Notes under the pieces: model-generated | Database searches by the model: none | What the model was told of the DNA's origin: nothing | The model's input: the letters and a program-made list of their open reading frames with translations, nothing else | In this document: positions 37,085 to 48,600 of the stretch, piece after piece | Layout: the number at the start of each line of letters is the position of its first letter | Position numbering within the stretch: position 1 is the stretch's first letter | Program-made: the position numbers and the translations under genes | From: Globodera rostochiensis | Lineage: Eukaryota; Nematoda; Chromadorea; Rhabditida; Heteroderidae | Length of the DNA stretch: 64,000 nt | Reading direction: 5' to 3' | Assembly: GCA_018350325.1 (NCBI GenBank) | Contig: JAEVLN010000020.1 | Coordinates: forward strand, 713,796-777,795

Positions 37085-40000
37085 AGAAAGAGAGAGTGTG
37101 TAAAAGAGAGAGAGAGAGAGAGAAAGGACTAAATTTAGCATTTCTCTAATTTGCTAATAGCTCAGAATGAAGAGACAGACGTTCATCCCGCGCGGCCTCT
37201 CTCTCTGCTTCCGTTGGAATGGATTGGATGAATCGTCCGATTGAACACTTTCATATTCCCACCAACCCGCAGCCCCTCCCATTCGGTCGACGCCATTTTT
37301 TGGTGACCGAAGGACAAAACGCGGGGGGGGGGGTTGGGGCTCTGTGGGGCCGGCCTTCCGCTAATGGGGGGTAATGGGGTGGAGGGGATGGGGGGGGGGT
37401 AAGTGGGGAAGCTTGGATGGATGGGCCAGTTTAGGAGGGAGAAAGTGCAGCTGATCAGCGCCGGTAGGGAAGGAGGGGGGCGGGGGGGAATTGGGGGGGG
37501 GGGGGACTTCGCCTGCGGGGAATGAGCAAAGAAAAAGGAGCGATGGTCATACTTTCCGCCAACGCTGATGTTTTCGGAGTGTTTTTTGTGGAAAAAGGGA
37601 ATTATTTAATTATTTTTTGGGAAGGGGCGGCGAATGAAAGAGAAAAGTGATCGGATTGACTGATCACTCGGCAGTCGGATTCCCCGGCTGCCCTCACCTC
37701 AAAGAACCGCCCCTTTTTATGCCATTTAAAGGCATTAAAAAAGTCGGAGGGAATGGCTAAAGGACGAAAAGGCCGCCGTTATTTAAGGCAAAAAAGCGGG
37801 CGGGCGAAAAGATCGTCAGCAGAAAATGGAAATTGTCGGGAAGAATTATTCACTTTTAGGGGGGGGGGGGCTTTGATCATATGGCCACCGGTTACATTTA
37901 TAAAATGGGGGGGGGGAACGAAACGATGGAATGTTTGGGGGGGGGGGTGATTAATTCTGCCCCCCCAGCGTTGTTTTTGCTGTCGGATGGGCTGAAAATT
38001 TGTGGTGGAAGTCACTGATGAATAAAAAATGAATAAATAAATAAATAGGCTTAGGCTTAGGCTTTGATTAATGATGAAATAATGCAAATTTATTTATTTC
38101 CTTTTGGAATTATTCCATCGAAATGGGCGGCCTTTTGCTGCTTTTTCTTTTCGCGCGTTTTGCCAATTCGTTAAAAAAGGGCGGCCATTTATTGAAACAA
38201 AAAGGGAATTAATTATTTTATTGAATAAATAACCTTTTGAATGTGTAAACGAATTGGGAATTGGGAATTGGGAATTGGGGGGGGGGACAACAAAAACAAA
38301 TAAATTCGGTGGGTGGGAGAAGCATTTGAATTGAATGAATGAATTGGCGAAGTGTTTGCACTAACAAATAAGCCCACTCGAAAGGGTGTACGACTCGGTC
38401 AAGTTGTCGTCGAATGTTGTGGCTCATTTGTCAGCGACGGCTGAACTGTTGACATATAAATATTTGTTGGGGGGGGGGGTCAATTTGCAAATAAATGAAC
38501 CTTTAACCTTTCTTTGCGCATTGATTTTGGACACAAATTGTGTCTCAAATTCGTTAAATTTGTTTGAAATGTTAGCGAAAAAAAGTCGAAGCAATTTAAA
38601 TAAAAAAAGAAATTGGGCAAGAAAATTGAAGAGAAATTTTGTGGTAATATTAAAGGCTTTTCGGAGACTTTGAAAAAAGAATTTTGGGGGTTCGGTTTCA
38701 TTGGCATTTTGCATAATTTATAAACCTTTTCACAGCAAAGCCCGAACCCCCGGGGGGATAAACAAACAAAAAGTGCGCAAAATGTCTCGGCTTCCAAGAA
38801 TTGTATAAAACGCCAACCCAAAAGTGAACGAATTGCGCCGGACGAATTCGATTCGATCATTTACATTAATTGCCGTCCGTCACAATTCGCATATTATGCA
38901 CAATTTCCACCTAATAATCGTTGTAGTATTGAACTGATTTCGAGCGGAAGGAAAGTAAAGTGAGGCGACGCGACGGCGGACGGCGTTTCCAAAACCGGAA
39001 ATATTTGGGAAGGAATTTGGGGGGGGGGGGACCTCCTAACCCTCCAATAACCAAATTATGCCGGGGGTGGCCTAATAACCAAATTATGCCGGGGGTGGCC
39101 TAATAACCAAATTATGCCGGGGGTGGCCTAATAACCAAATTATGCCGGGGGTGGCCTAATAACCAAATTATGCCGGGGGTGGCCTAATAACCAAATTATG
39201 CCGGGGGTGGCCTAATAACCAAATTATGCCGGGGGTGGCCTAATAACCAAATTATGCCGGGGGTGGCCTAATAACCAAATTATGCCGGGGGTGGCCTAAT
39301 AACCAAATTATGCCGGGGCTGGCCTAATAACCAAATTATGCCGGGGGTGGCCTAATAACCAAATTATGCCGGGGGTGGCCTAATAACCAAATTATGCCGG
39401 GGGTGGCCTAATAACCAAATTATGCCGGGGGTGGCCTAATAACCAAATTATGCCGGGGGTGGCCTAATAACCAAATTATGCCGGGGGTGGCCTAATAACC
39501 AAATTATGCCGGGGGTGGCCTAATAACCAAATTATGCCGGGGGTGGCCTAATAAGCTCTTCTTCCGTTCCAAATCTTTTTTAAAATCGAATCGAACCGTT
39601 AGAAAATGTCTTCGAATGCGCGCGGCGCGAGGGACGGCTGTGCCGGTTCAAATTAAAACAGCTTTTTGGAGATTGAATTTGATGCCAAAAACTGAAAGAA
39701 TTGGTCGATCGATTCATTGCCAATCAAATAAAGCATTTATAAGCCTAATAAGCCGCCTTTGGTGGGGGGGGGGAATGTCTTTCGTGCGTTCGAAAACAAA
39801 TCAAAGAATGAATGAGTGATCGGACATTACATTCATTCATTGACACCCACCGACCGATCAGTGACAGACTCAACAAATAAAGAAAAAGGGGGGGGGACAA
39901 AAAAGTGATTTGTGTCGCCGTTAAGTGATGTGCGCGATGATGCGATGGGTGGGCAATGAATTAAGCAAATTATTCGCTTTTTCTGCCCCCGCCGCCGCCA

Positions 40001-40745
40001 CCGCCGCCACCCAACGGAATAAATCCGGTCTCTGTCAGAGGGCCCATTTATTTGTTGCCCCCGCCAAAACGCTTTCATTTCGTCAGCGTTTTGGTAATTC
40101 CCAGACGGGGCGATGAAATGACTCACAGCGAACGGATGAATAAGCGCCGCCGGGCAATAAATTTGAATTCAATTCGAAAACATTTAATTAAGCATTTGTT
40201 GAGTTTCCTCCCACAGTTCCTGCCGACGCGTCCCCCACCCCCCCCACCACCAATGGATGGCACAATGCCACAAAATGCCTTTCTCCTCGGACACTTCTCT
40301 CCGATGATGGCACAATTAACCAAATAAAGTCATTCATTCGGTCGGTCAGTCCCTCGCCTCGGGGGGACAAAATGACCAAAAGGCCCCAACAAAAGTACAA
40401 AAGAAGCGCCCACCTCCTGCACTTTCTTCTCCTTCTCCTCCAAAAGATTGTTAGCCGCCGTCAGGTCCTCCTGGGCCTTGTCCAATTCGTTTTCGGTGCC
40501 CTGAAAGATAAAAGTTTGGTTTTATTCTTTTATTGGCCACGTTTTGACCATCATTTTCTTTTGTGTGTCCCGCAATTCTTCCTCCACACGCTCCAATCTT
40601 TCCTGCGTTTGACGGCACTTTTCTTCCGCCGCGTCCGCCCGATCGATGGCATTGTCCTGACAAAATGTAAATGCCTTTTAATCGCTTTACCATCGGAAAC
40701 CTTCTCGATCTTCATCGCCTGCATCTTCTTCTTGATGGCGTCCAT
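29087..40745 (-). CDS. lev-11: Tropomyosin, alternatively spliced (lev-11 type)
   Basis: Coiled-coil actin-filament protein. Start exon 40745-40701 ([15 protein letters not shown]), then 40656-40549 and 40500-40414. Mutually exclusive exon 4: 35540-35407 ([20 protein letters not shown]) or 34940-34807 ([20 protein letters not shown]). Exon 5 has three versions: 34432-34315, 33687-33570 and 32756-32639, all 118 bp and all beginning after the split Arg codon. Exon 6: 32324-32254. Exon 7: 31010-30872 (139 bp), or the split pair 31905-31830 plus 31406-31344 (76+63=139 bp). Exon 8: 30644-30575. Alternative ends: 30256-30174 ([20 protein letters not shown], stop 30174) or 29222-29158 plus 29104-29087 ([22 protein letters not shown]). 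The full-length form is about 284 residues. A second promoter exon lies at 35864. Introns hold G/C runs and minisatellites. Confidence 0.95.
29410..29433 (+). repeat. Poly-G tract, 24 bases
   Basis: Longest uninterrupted G run in the window, between the two alternative terminal exons of tropomyosin, so poly-C in the transcript. Likely length-variable and error-prone in sequencing. Confidence 0.9.
32078..32174. repeat. AT-rich short tandem repeat (aaataaatgaa-type)
   Basis: Imperfect tandem repetition of gaattaaataaatga and aataaataaatgaaatg in a tropomyosin intron between exons 6 and 7b; two clear copies of an approximately 40-bp unit. Confidence 0.7.
34967..35239 (+). repeat. GC-rich minisatellite, 5 copies, between tropomyosin exons 4a and 4b
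   Basis: Five copies of a unit of about 52-60 bp, each containing gaaggaagtgggc(g/a), the 14-bp palindrome agccccgaggggct, tgaccgaccctttggc and a variable G run of 8-11. Unit length differs only in the G run and in one extra aa. It fills most of the intron between the two mutually exclusive exons (34940 and 35407). Confidence 0.9.
35709..35864 (-). CDS. lev-11: Tropomyosin alternative first exon (short, low-molecular-weight isoform)
   Basis: ATG at 35864 begins [20 protein letters not shown] and ends [15 protein letters not shown] at the donor gtaagg (35709). This is the internal-promoter first exon of nematode short tropomyosins. It ends in phase 0 and therefore splices directly to exon 4 (AEADVAAL or AEAEVASL), replacing the first three exons. 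A promoter must lie just upstream (35865-36100); no TATA box is evident there. Confidence 0.9.
37003..37126 (+). repeat. GA-rich microsatellite
   Basis: Interrupted (GA)n tract containing two near-identical approximately 50-bp blocks, each with gaggaagaaagagagag followed by tgtgtaaaagagag, in the large tropomyosin intron upstream of the internal promoter. Confidence 0.85.
39044..39555 (+). repeat. 28-bp minisatellite, about 18 copies, in a tropomyosin intron
   Basis: Head-to-tail 28-bp units made of taataaccaaattatg followed by ccgggggtggcc. Copies are virtually identical; the only variant I see is ggggctgg near 39316. There are no spacers. The array lies between exon 3 (40414) and the internal first exon (35864), so it is removed from the long transcripts and is upstream of the short-isoform promoter. 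Confidence 0.95.
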
Positions 40746-42120
40746 TTTGGCGTTGTTTTTTGTGAATCACTTGGAATAAACAATAAATTTATGGAGCTGG
40801 GAAAATGCTGCGCCTAAAACGGCGTTTTTATTTTAATTATTGACGGCATGCCGCCGGCAAATTGGGAAGTTTCGAATTTATTTTTGAGTAATTTGGCCGC
40901 GGACGATGTTTTTGTCGGAGGTTAGCCCTTAGGGGAAGTTTTATAAATAATCTTTTGGTGGATTTGCTTTGCCGGCGGGCATTAGGGTGGGTAATTGAAG
41001 TGTTGGCTTTACAGCCTCAACCCAATGTTCACATTCATCCTTTGAGTCAGTATCGATTCCGTTGTATGGCCGGCCAATCGGCGGAGTCTTCAAGAAAATG
41101 GCAATCGGCAGAAAATGTCGGAGCATTTGGCGTTTCCCCCCCCCCCCCCCTCCGGCGCCTCCCCCTTCCGTCATCGGTGTGTTCCACCAGCCTTTCGGAG
41201 GCCATTTGCTTCCGACGACATTCCTTCTGATCGAAGCCATCGCTATCATTTCCCAATCGGATTCATCGCATCTTTTGGGAACGGCAGAGAGAAGTAAAGA
41301 GCCGTTGGGGATGAGACATTTGCCGTCTCTTGGAATGATCGGACAGAGAGTAACGGCGGCCAATCAACGTTTGGAGAAGGAAGACACAGTCATTGCCCAA
41401 TTCTCTTTCTCTGTCCAATTCCCTTAGGCATTTGATCGGATCATCCCATGAAAGAACTGGCAATCACTGGAAAATATGTCGACCCATTACCAGAGATGCT
41501 TTTGGCCAAATGCTTACAACAAATAGTCCCCTCCCCCGCCGAGGGGCGAAAGGCTCCGATGAGTGGACAGATCGCAAAAAAGATTAGGGGGCATTTTTTA
41601 TTGAAGTGACAAAAATTTACATATAATCGAAAGCAAATTTCGATTTTCTGACTTTAAATTTGTCACTTTACGGAAACGAAATGATCAAATTTTTGCCCTA
41701 TTTGCCTGTAGGCGACAACAAATTTCGGTGGTAAAGACGGCGAGATGTGAAGAAAAGTCCATTCATTCACTTATTTCAAGCAAAAGAGCTCAAGTTCAGT
41801 GCCATCTGTCATTAGGCCACTGCCACAAATGTTTTTTCTCTCTTTCTTTGCTCGGGGCATCGGCTGGCAGAAGAAATCTGACGGAAAACGCCCCCGCAAC
41901 AAAATATCGCCCAAGGGGCTATCAGCGAATAGAAAGAAAGTAATGGCGTGGGGTGGGAGGGGGGGGGGGCGGGGGTATTATTGGAAAGCAAAGGGAAAGA
42001 GCCTCCGGCAATCCATCAATGTTTTGGAGTTTGCCATACAACGCACGCAACGCTTTGTCAGCCATTAATGCGACGGACGGTACGGCGACACGTTCTATTG
42101 GTCTAAAGAAAGTTTCCGAT
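40746..42120. other. Upstream flank of tropomyosin long isoform
   Basis: About 1.4 kb before the first coding exon (transcribed leftward). It should contain the muscle promoter and 5' UTR. A poly-C run lies at 41137-41150. Several overlapping ORFs exist but none has recognisable or coding-like protein. No specific motif is assigned. Confidence 0.4.
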
Positions 42121-42812
42121 CGGGCGAAACGCCCGGACGGCGGGCGGACGGAAAAAGGACGGGCGAAAGGACGCTCAGGCGGACGGGCGGACGGGCGGGC
42201 GGACGAAAGGACGGGCGAAAGGACGGGCAGGCGGGCGGACGGAACGACGGGCGGACGGGCGGATTGGAAGGACGGGCGGGCGGACGAAAGGACGGGCGGA
42301 CGGGCGGACGAAAGGACGGGCGGACGGGCGGATTGGAAGGACGGGCGGGCGGACGAAAGGACGGGCGGACGGGCGGATTGGAAGGACGGGCGGGCGGACG
42401 AAAGGACGGGCGGACGGGCGGATTGGAAGGACGGGCGGGCGGACGAAAGGACGGGCGGACGGGCGGATTGGAAGGACGGGCGGGCGGACGAAAGGACGGG
42501 CGAAAGGACGGGCGGGCGGACGGAACGACGGGCGGACGGGCGGATTGGAAGGACGGGCGGGCGGACGAAAGGACGGGCGGACGGGCGGATTGGAAGGACG
42601 GGCGGGCGGACGAAAGGACGGGCGGAAGGACGGGCAGGCGGGCGGACGGAACGACGGGCGGACGGGCGGATTGGAAGGACGGGCGGGCGGACGAAAGGAC
42701 GGGCGGACGGGCGGATTGGAAGGACGGGCGGGCGGACGAAAGGACGGGCGGAAGGACGGGCAGGCGGGCGGACGGAACGACGGGCGGACGGGCGGAAGGA
42801 CGGAAAAGGACA
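42121..42812. repeat. GC-rich VNTR (ggacgggcggacg type), about 690 bp
   Basis: Higher-order array built from a short ggacgggcgg(a) motif. A dominant unit of 45 bp, recurring several times, contains ggacgggcggattggaag and ggcgggcggacgaaa. Because the base unit is a multiple of three without stops, open frames of 180-290 codons exist on both strands. These are repeat by-products rather than genes. Confidence 0.93.
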
Positions 42813-43808
42813 GTGAGTGATCGCGGCGGCTGAGTTCTTTCAATGCCGAACTTGCTTAGTTCGAAGAAGTGCCAACTCAAATCGATGCCAACAGAATCCA
42901 TGAATTTCTCCCACATTTTTGAGTCTATTTATTTAAAAAAAACAGAGTTTTTGGACAAAAAAAAGCCTAAAATGTGCTGAAATATGTGTTCGTTCTCTTT
43001 ATATATAAATTCAAAGAAAAGATTTTCCCCACTTTTTAAGTTTAAACCGATCAAATGAAACTAAACAATACTCCCGACTAACTTTTGTCACTGTTTTTGG
43101 CAACTTCGAATTGACTTTATGACGTTAATTGTCTCTCTCTTCCCTTTCCCTCAAAAACCGTCGACGACTTTCGATTTTAATGCCAACTGACAACGACCAA
43201 AGTCCCCCCCCCCTCCCCTCCCCCTCTTTCAGTTCCAATTCTTCTCTTTCTTAACGAAAAAAAATCCCCCCCCCCCCGCCGCCATTGGGGGGGGGGGGGG
43301 GGGGTGTTCTATTTGCGCGCAAGAATCGGTCGAAATTTCGGCGGGGGGGGGGGGGGATTTTGAATTAGGCAAAAGTACGCTGCGTCGATAGACGAATCCC
43401 CCCCCCCCCCCCACAAATGCCCCCTCCAGCGCCTTCCCCCCCCCCCCCCCTCTCTCTCTGCCACTCGGAGGGGGGAGAGAGAGAGAAGAAAATCGAAGCA
43501 TTTTCCCATTCCCACTCTTTTCAGTCGGGCCGTGTTCTTTTCAGTCTGTCTCTTATCACGTTCTTTCGCTTTCTTTTTATCAAAATTCCACATTTTGACG
43601 CTATAAAATGGTATGAAACAAACCCAACGTCCGCAATTCCCTCCCCCCCCCCCCGGCTTAATGATCCAAAATTGGCCAAAAGTGTTCAAAACCGCTTTTG
43701 GGAGTTCCCCGAAGGGCATTTGCCGAGTTCGGCGACTTTTGTCTGTTTTAGCTAATTGGCCCGATTTCTTTCTTCTTTGTCCTTCTGCCGTCCATGAGCT
43801 GTTGTTGA
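42813..43808. other. Non-coding region rich in G/C homopolymers
   Basis: Contains alternating poly-C and poly-G runs at about 43203-43211, 43265-43277, 43287-43304, 43343-43355, 43399-43412, 43437-43450 and 43644-43654. No supported gene. The alternating runs could pair with each other. Confidence 0.6.
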
Positions 43809-44045
43809 ATGGTCTCCGAACTCCCCGCCGCCCTCTCTCCGTCCGATCAGAAACAGTTGCAGTTGCCGTCCCTGGCAATGTACGCCCAGACAACGCGTCC
43901 TCTCTATGTTCTGTTCGTTTTCTCGGTGCTCGCCCTGCTCTCTCTGCTGTCGCTGTTCGCCTTCGTGCGGCTTCACCTCCAACGCCAGCGTCGCATCGCC
44001 GACTCGACGCCGAAACTTCGGTTAAAAACATTCAATTGCAACTGA
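43809..44045 (+). CDS. Possible small single-pass membrane protein (78 aa)
   Basis: Not recognised. ATG at 43809; a hydrophobic segment PLYVLFVFSVLALLSLLSLF (about residues 31-50) is followed by basic residues (VRLHLQRQRRI), a type-II or tail-type orientation signal. Codons favour C or G in the third position, unlike the flanking AT-rich or homopolymer sequence, which supports coding. Against it: no homologue known to me, no intron, and location between repeats. It is transcribed opposite to tropomyosin and the FNDC3-like gene. Confidence 0.4.
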   Translation: MVSELPAALSPSDQKQLQLPSLAMYAQTTRPLYVLFVFSVLALLSLLSLFAFVRLHLQRQRRIADSTPKLRLKTFNCN

Positions 44046-45649
44046 AACGATTTTCGGGGGCTGACGAAAACAGTCAAAACGTATTTATGCCAAAATTTGT
44101 TAATATTTATTAATATTTACTCAATGCTTTTGAGGTTTCGCCGGCATCACAGACTTTGGATATTGGCGGCTGGCACAAACAGAAGGCCGCCGGAAGCGGC
44201 AGAAAGTGAGCAACGCCCGCGGGGAATGGTCGAATTGGAGACAATTGTCAGCAGAGGAAGTAATTTGTGGGCATTTAAAGAAAGGCCAATAACCCCACAA
44301 TCAGACCCGATCAGTTGGTCCGGCCACACTGCGATTTGTGGGCAAAAAAATTGATCGGATTATTTTAAAAAACTCAAAAAATTGGGGGAGGGCATTAATT
44401 AATATTCGATCGATCGCTTGACTCTGATCAGTCAGTCTTTTTAAATTTAGTTGAAAGTGGCGAACGTCGGCCGATTCGGTGAATTGAAAGGCCAAAGAAA
44501 GAAAAAGAAAGGCCAAATCAGCAAGCAAAAGGGAATTATTCAATTTTATATAAATAAATTGGCCGCTAATTCAAAGTCATTTTGCAATTTTATTGTACAC
44601 ATTGAATAAATTTGGGGCGTTTCCCTACGAAAAGCGACGGACGTTTCGTTTTTTCTTTTGAAAGTCTTTCAAAACGGGCCAATCGATGCCCGCCAATGTC
44701 CGACCGGCGGCTTATTCTTTATCGATTAGCCGGCCATTTTGGCCGAGTTCTGCTGGGAACATTTATTTCCGAAACTCCAAACTTTCAGTTAAAAAGACTT
44801 TGAAAGCAAAATGAAAAGATGACCATATTTATGTATGTGTATATACGTGAATATATTATGTACCTATAAAAAGAGAAAGAAATACCGTCGTAGCTTAAAA
44901 TATGTGTAAACGGGATTGATTGATTGATTGATTGATTGACCGATCGATCGATTGTTGTCGGATGGATGGGATTCGATTGGATTGTGTGCGGCGCTTTACA
45001 TATGAAATGCTTGCAAATATTTATGGAACACACGCGTTTTTCTGGAAAGCACAAACGAACAACAAAAAGTGGTCGGTCGAATTCGGGGAGTTCGGGGGAG
45101 GGGGGGGGGGGGGGGGGGGGGGATTTGTGTGATTGATTATGCTCGTTGTATAAGAGTTACAATAAAAAGAAGAGGGGAATGGAACGAAACAAATTTTGGG
45201 AATTTTTAACGGCCCATATAAATATAAAATGCAAAAAATAGAATTATAGGTTTTAAAGTAAAATTCGATGTTTGAATTTTGGCGGATTCGGGGCACATAT
45301 CACAAAAGTTGTTAAAAACACTCACTCCGTTGGCTGTTTCTGTCATTTGGGGTTAGAAATGCAAGAACAGAAGCAGCAGCAACAGCAGAAGATAAAGAAG
45401 GAAAGCACCAACTTTAATTAATTAATTTGTGAGAAACAACAAACAGAAAACGGCTAAAATGGCAACAAAACAATCAAATCCAATACATACAAAGAGAGAG
45501 CGAGCAGTGGTAATATGCTAATTAAGCAAAGTGGCGGCAAAAGAATAATTGATATGCCAATTTTGTTCGGGATTGATTATATTAAAAACGGAATTTTGTA
45601 ATAAATAAAAGAATTCGGACTTTCTCCCTCGGGGGCCGACGGAGTTCAC
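44046..45649. other. Intergenic region without a supported gene
   Basis: About 1.6 kb. Includes a gattgattgattgattgatt tract at 44912-44938 followed by cgatcgatcgattg, and a 23-base G run at about 45100-45122. The left part may hold the promoter of the tropomyosin long isoform; the right part should be the 3' UTR of the FNDC3-like gene. Confidence 0.4.
45100..45122 (+). repeat. Poly-G tract, 23 bases
   Basis: Uninterrupted G run in intergenic DNA, preceded by attcggggagttcgggggag. Confidence 0.9.
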
Positions 45650-48600
45650 TCAGTTAAGATAGAAGTTGTTAAGCAAAATGGCGATTCCGAAGGCAAGCAG
45701 AACAAAAACGGCCTAAAAACATGTCAATTTGGCAGTGCGTTCACCCAAAATTCGCACCAAAACGATGAGCGCGCAATCCTTTTCCGAGACGGTTTTGCGC
45801 AGCCAACTCGCCATCCGTCGAATCTTTTTGCCGAAGCTCACTTTGGTCTCTTTGGGCAACGGGTAGGGATTGGCGGACTTTCTGCCGACGACGACACCGC
45901 CTCAAATTAAAATCCATAATTTATAATATTTTATAATTGGAATTGGAATTTGGGCAGGCCAACCAACCCGTTCTGTTACTGCTACTCGTCCCCTGCTGCT
46001 GACTTTGGACGTTTCGCTTTTTCGGAGATTCGTTCGGTGTCTTTTGCGAGCTGAACACAGCGACGGGCGACGGGGCGGACACCAATTCATCTAAAATGCA
46101 AAATAAAATTAAATTTTTTAGAATATTAATTATAAATTTCACCAATTATTTTGCCGCTAATATCGACGCATCGCTGCACCAAAAACAGACGGACTTGGCG
46201 AGGCTGCAGGGCAGCATTATGCACGTAAATTGACGGAGTTTGGGTTATTTTCTAAATTATTTAGTTAAAAGAATTGAAATAAAATAAATTTGGAGTTGTC
46301 CAGTAATTGCTAACCGATTTTTATGAGTTTTAAGAGACTCGGAGATTCTATAAGCACTTTTACCCTCCCAAAATGTGTAAATTTTAAAGGAAGTTTTACA
46401 TCTTCGAAGATGGTCTTCCACACTTCCACCGCCGTTTTCTCCTTCACAGAAGAGCCCACTTTGGGTGCCATCTGAAAACAGAAAAATGTTGTTAAGGCCA
46501 TCCCATCGATGGCTCTCTGATGGACCTGCAGGCGGTAGACGAATTCGTTCCTTTGCTGCTGCTGTTGCGGCTGTTGTTCTCCGTCCATTGGCGACTCGTC
46601 GCCGCCACCGTTTTGGTCGCGGAAGCGAACGGAATTCCATTCAAATTGGAAATGGTCCTGAGACTGTTCGACAACGGTTGGGGCCTGCAAATGTTTGTAA
46701 ATACAAAAAACAGTAATTACGACAACAAAACTTTCTAAAAAAAAGCAAAATCTGTTGCTTTTCGTTATGCTTTTACCTGTTTAGGTGCCGGTGGCGGCAT
46801 TTTTGTGGTTTGAAAGGAGAACCGATGGGACCTAAAACAAAAATAATAATAAATCACTTTCACAACATTCAAAACCACCAACCATTGGCCCAACAAAAGG
46901 CCTTTGGAAACGGACGCCCGAATTCGGAAATTATGGAAGCTCTGTTCACGAAGGCCTTTCACTCGGGCAGTGCGAAGTTCGCCCTGAAATTCGCGTTTTT
47001 TTCAACAAAATTAATGGATAAAAAATGCCAAAGTCAGACAATTACTTCGTAAACAGGTGAATAGGTGCCATTCTCATTCTCCCTCTCCAGATAATAGTAA
47101 TGGTTGGCACCGCTTAAATTGCTGTCTGAAATAAATACTAAAGTTGTTGGCTCGCCATCTATTATGAAAAACAATCATCGAAAATGTAATCTATTAATAA
47201 ATATGTAATAATATATATAACAAATAAATATTTATGTCATGTAACATTCCTAAGTGTCCGTACCTCCGTCGACACTCCACTTTAACTTCAACGAATTGGC
47301 GGTGGCTTGAGCCAAGAAAATTTGTGGAGGTTCCGGTGGCTCCACGAGGGTTTTATGCTTAAAAATAAATAAAAAGGTTTTTGCTGTTTTTGACAACAAA
47401 ATCATATTTTGTGCACAATGTTAACCTGGACGATTTCCCGTCCACTTTTGCCAACAGAATTTTCCGCTTGAATTGATAATTCGTATTCCGTTTCAGCCTC
47501 CAGCGACTGAATGATCAGCAGACGCTGAGAGCTTGGGGCAATCTTCGAAAGAACAACTAATGATAATGAATTTTGGACAATCGTTTCACTTGTTGGCTGA
47601 CGAGTTGCCGTTTACTGCTCGAAAGTGCTGACGTTGCTGAGGAGTCCTGCTGGGAACGAGCATTGCACAATTTGAAGCAGTACACGTGGTAAGAGACAAT
47701 CGGAGAACCATTGGTGCTTGAGGGTTCAGACCAACTCAGCTGTAATTCTGACGTGCTGAGCGCCTAAAACATTAATTTGAGAAATATTTTTAGTTCTGTT
47801 AAAGATGATTTCCAGACGTGGACATCAAAAGGCCATTTGCTTCTACTCGACAATGAATTCTGGACTCACATCGACGCGCACATCTCTCGGTTTTGCGGGG
47901 ACCCCCGGCGGACTTCGATATTCCAACACTTCCGACTTTGGCGATGGGCCCGCGTCGCTTTGAGCCGTAACTGTGAAGCGGTACAGATGTGCCGGACAAA
48001 GACGCTGGAAATTGAAGTGGCACTTAGCGGCAGAAATGTGCTGAGTTTGCTCTTCCAATGGTTTTTCCTCGACGGCATCAGGCTTCATGCCGACATATGA
48101 GAGATCGAACCTAAAAAAGATGCATTAAACTGTCATTTCGTACAAGAGGGGGAGGGTGGGGGGGAGGGGTAATTTCATTAAAAAATATGGCAATTGACGC
48201 ACCGTTGAGTGTGAATCGAGTATTCGCTGATTGTAGCGCCGTTCAATTGGGCCGGGATGTTCCAGCAAATTCCAATAGAATGCCATTGATTGTCATCGTT
48301 TGATACAATCGCTGGTGCTTTTCCACTGCTCTCTCCACTGGCCAAAGTGTCTTCCGTCGTCGACACCACCAACCGAAGATTTTGTGGAGCCGAAGGTGGA
48401 GCACACAAAGTGCAGGTCGACCCGACAGGGGACCACTCGCCCTAGAAAAAGAAGCACAAGATCACTCACTGGTCTAACAACAAACGGTCGGTCGTTAAAC
48501 GGTTAAATTCGTCTACTCACCTCCAGACGTCGTCCCTCGGTGTCCAAAAGTACTGCTCGAACTCGCAGTTGCAAATGCTCCACGGGTCTGAGCCCCCTGT

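Noticed and set aside
39044..39555. Regular 28-bp repeats resembling a CRISPR array
   Set aside because: The units are directly adjacent with no unique spacers, the locus is a nematode intron, and no cas genes exist.
42095..42916. Long Arg/Pro- and Arg/Gly-rich ORFs on both strands (273 and 287 codons)
   Set aside because: They are by-products of a stop-free GC-rich tandem repeat; both strands are equally open and no start context or non-repeat domain exists.
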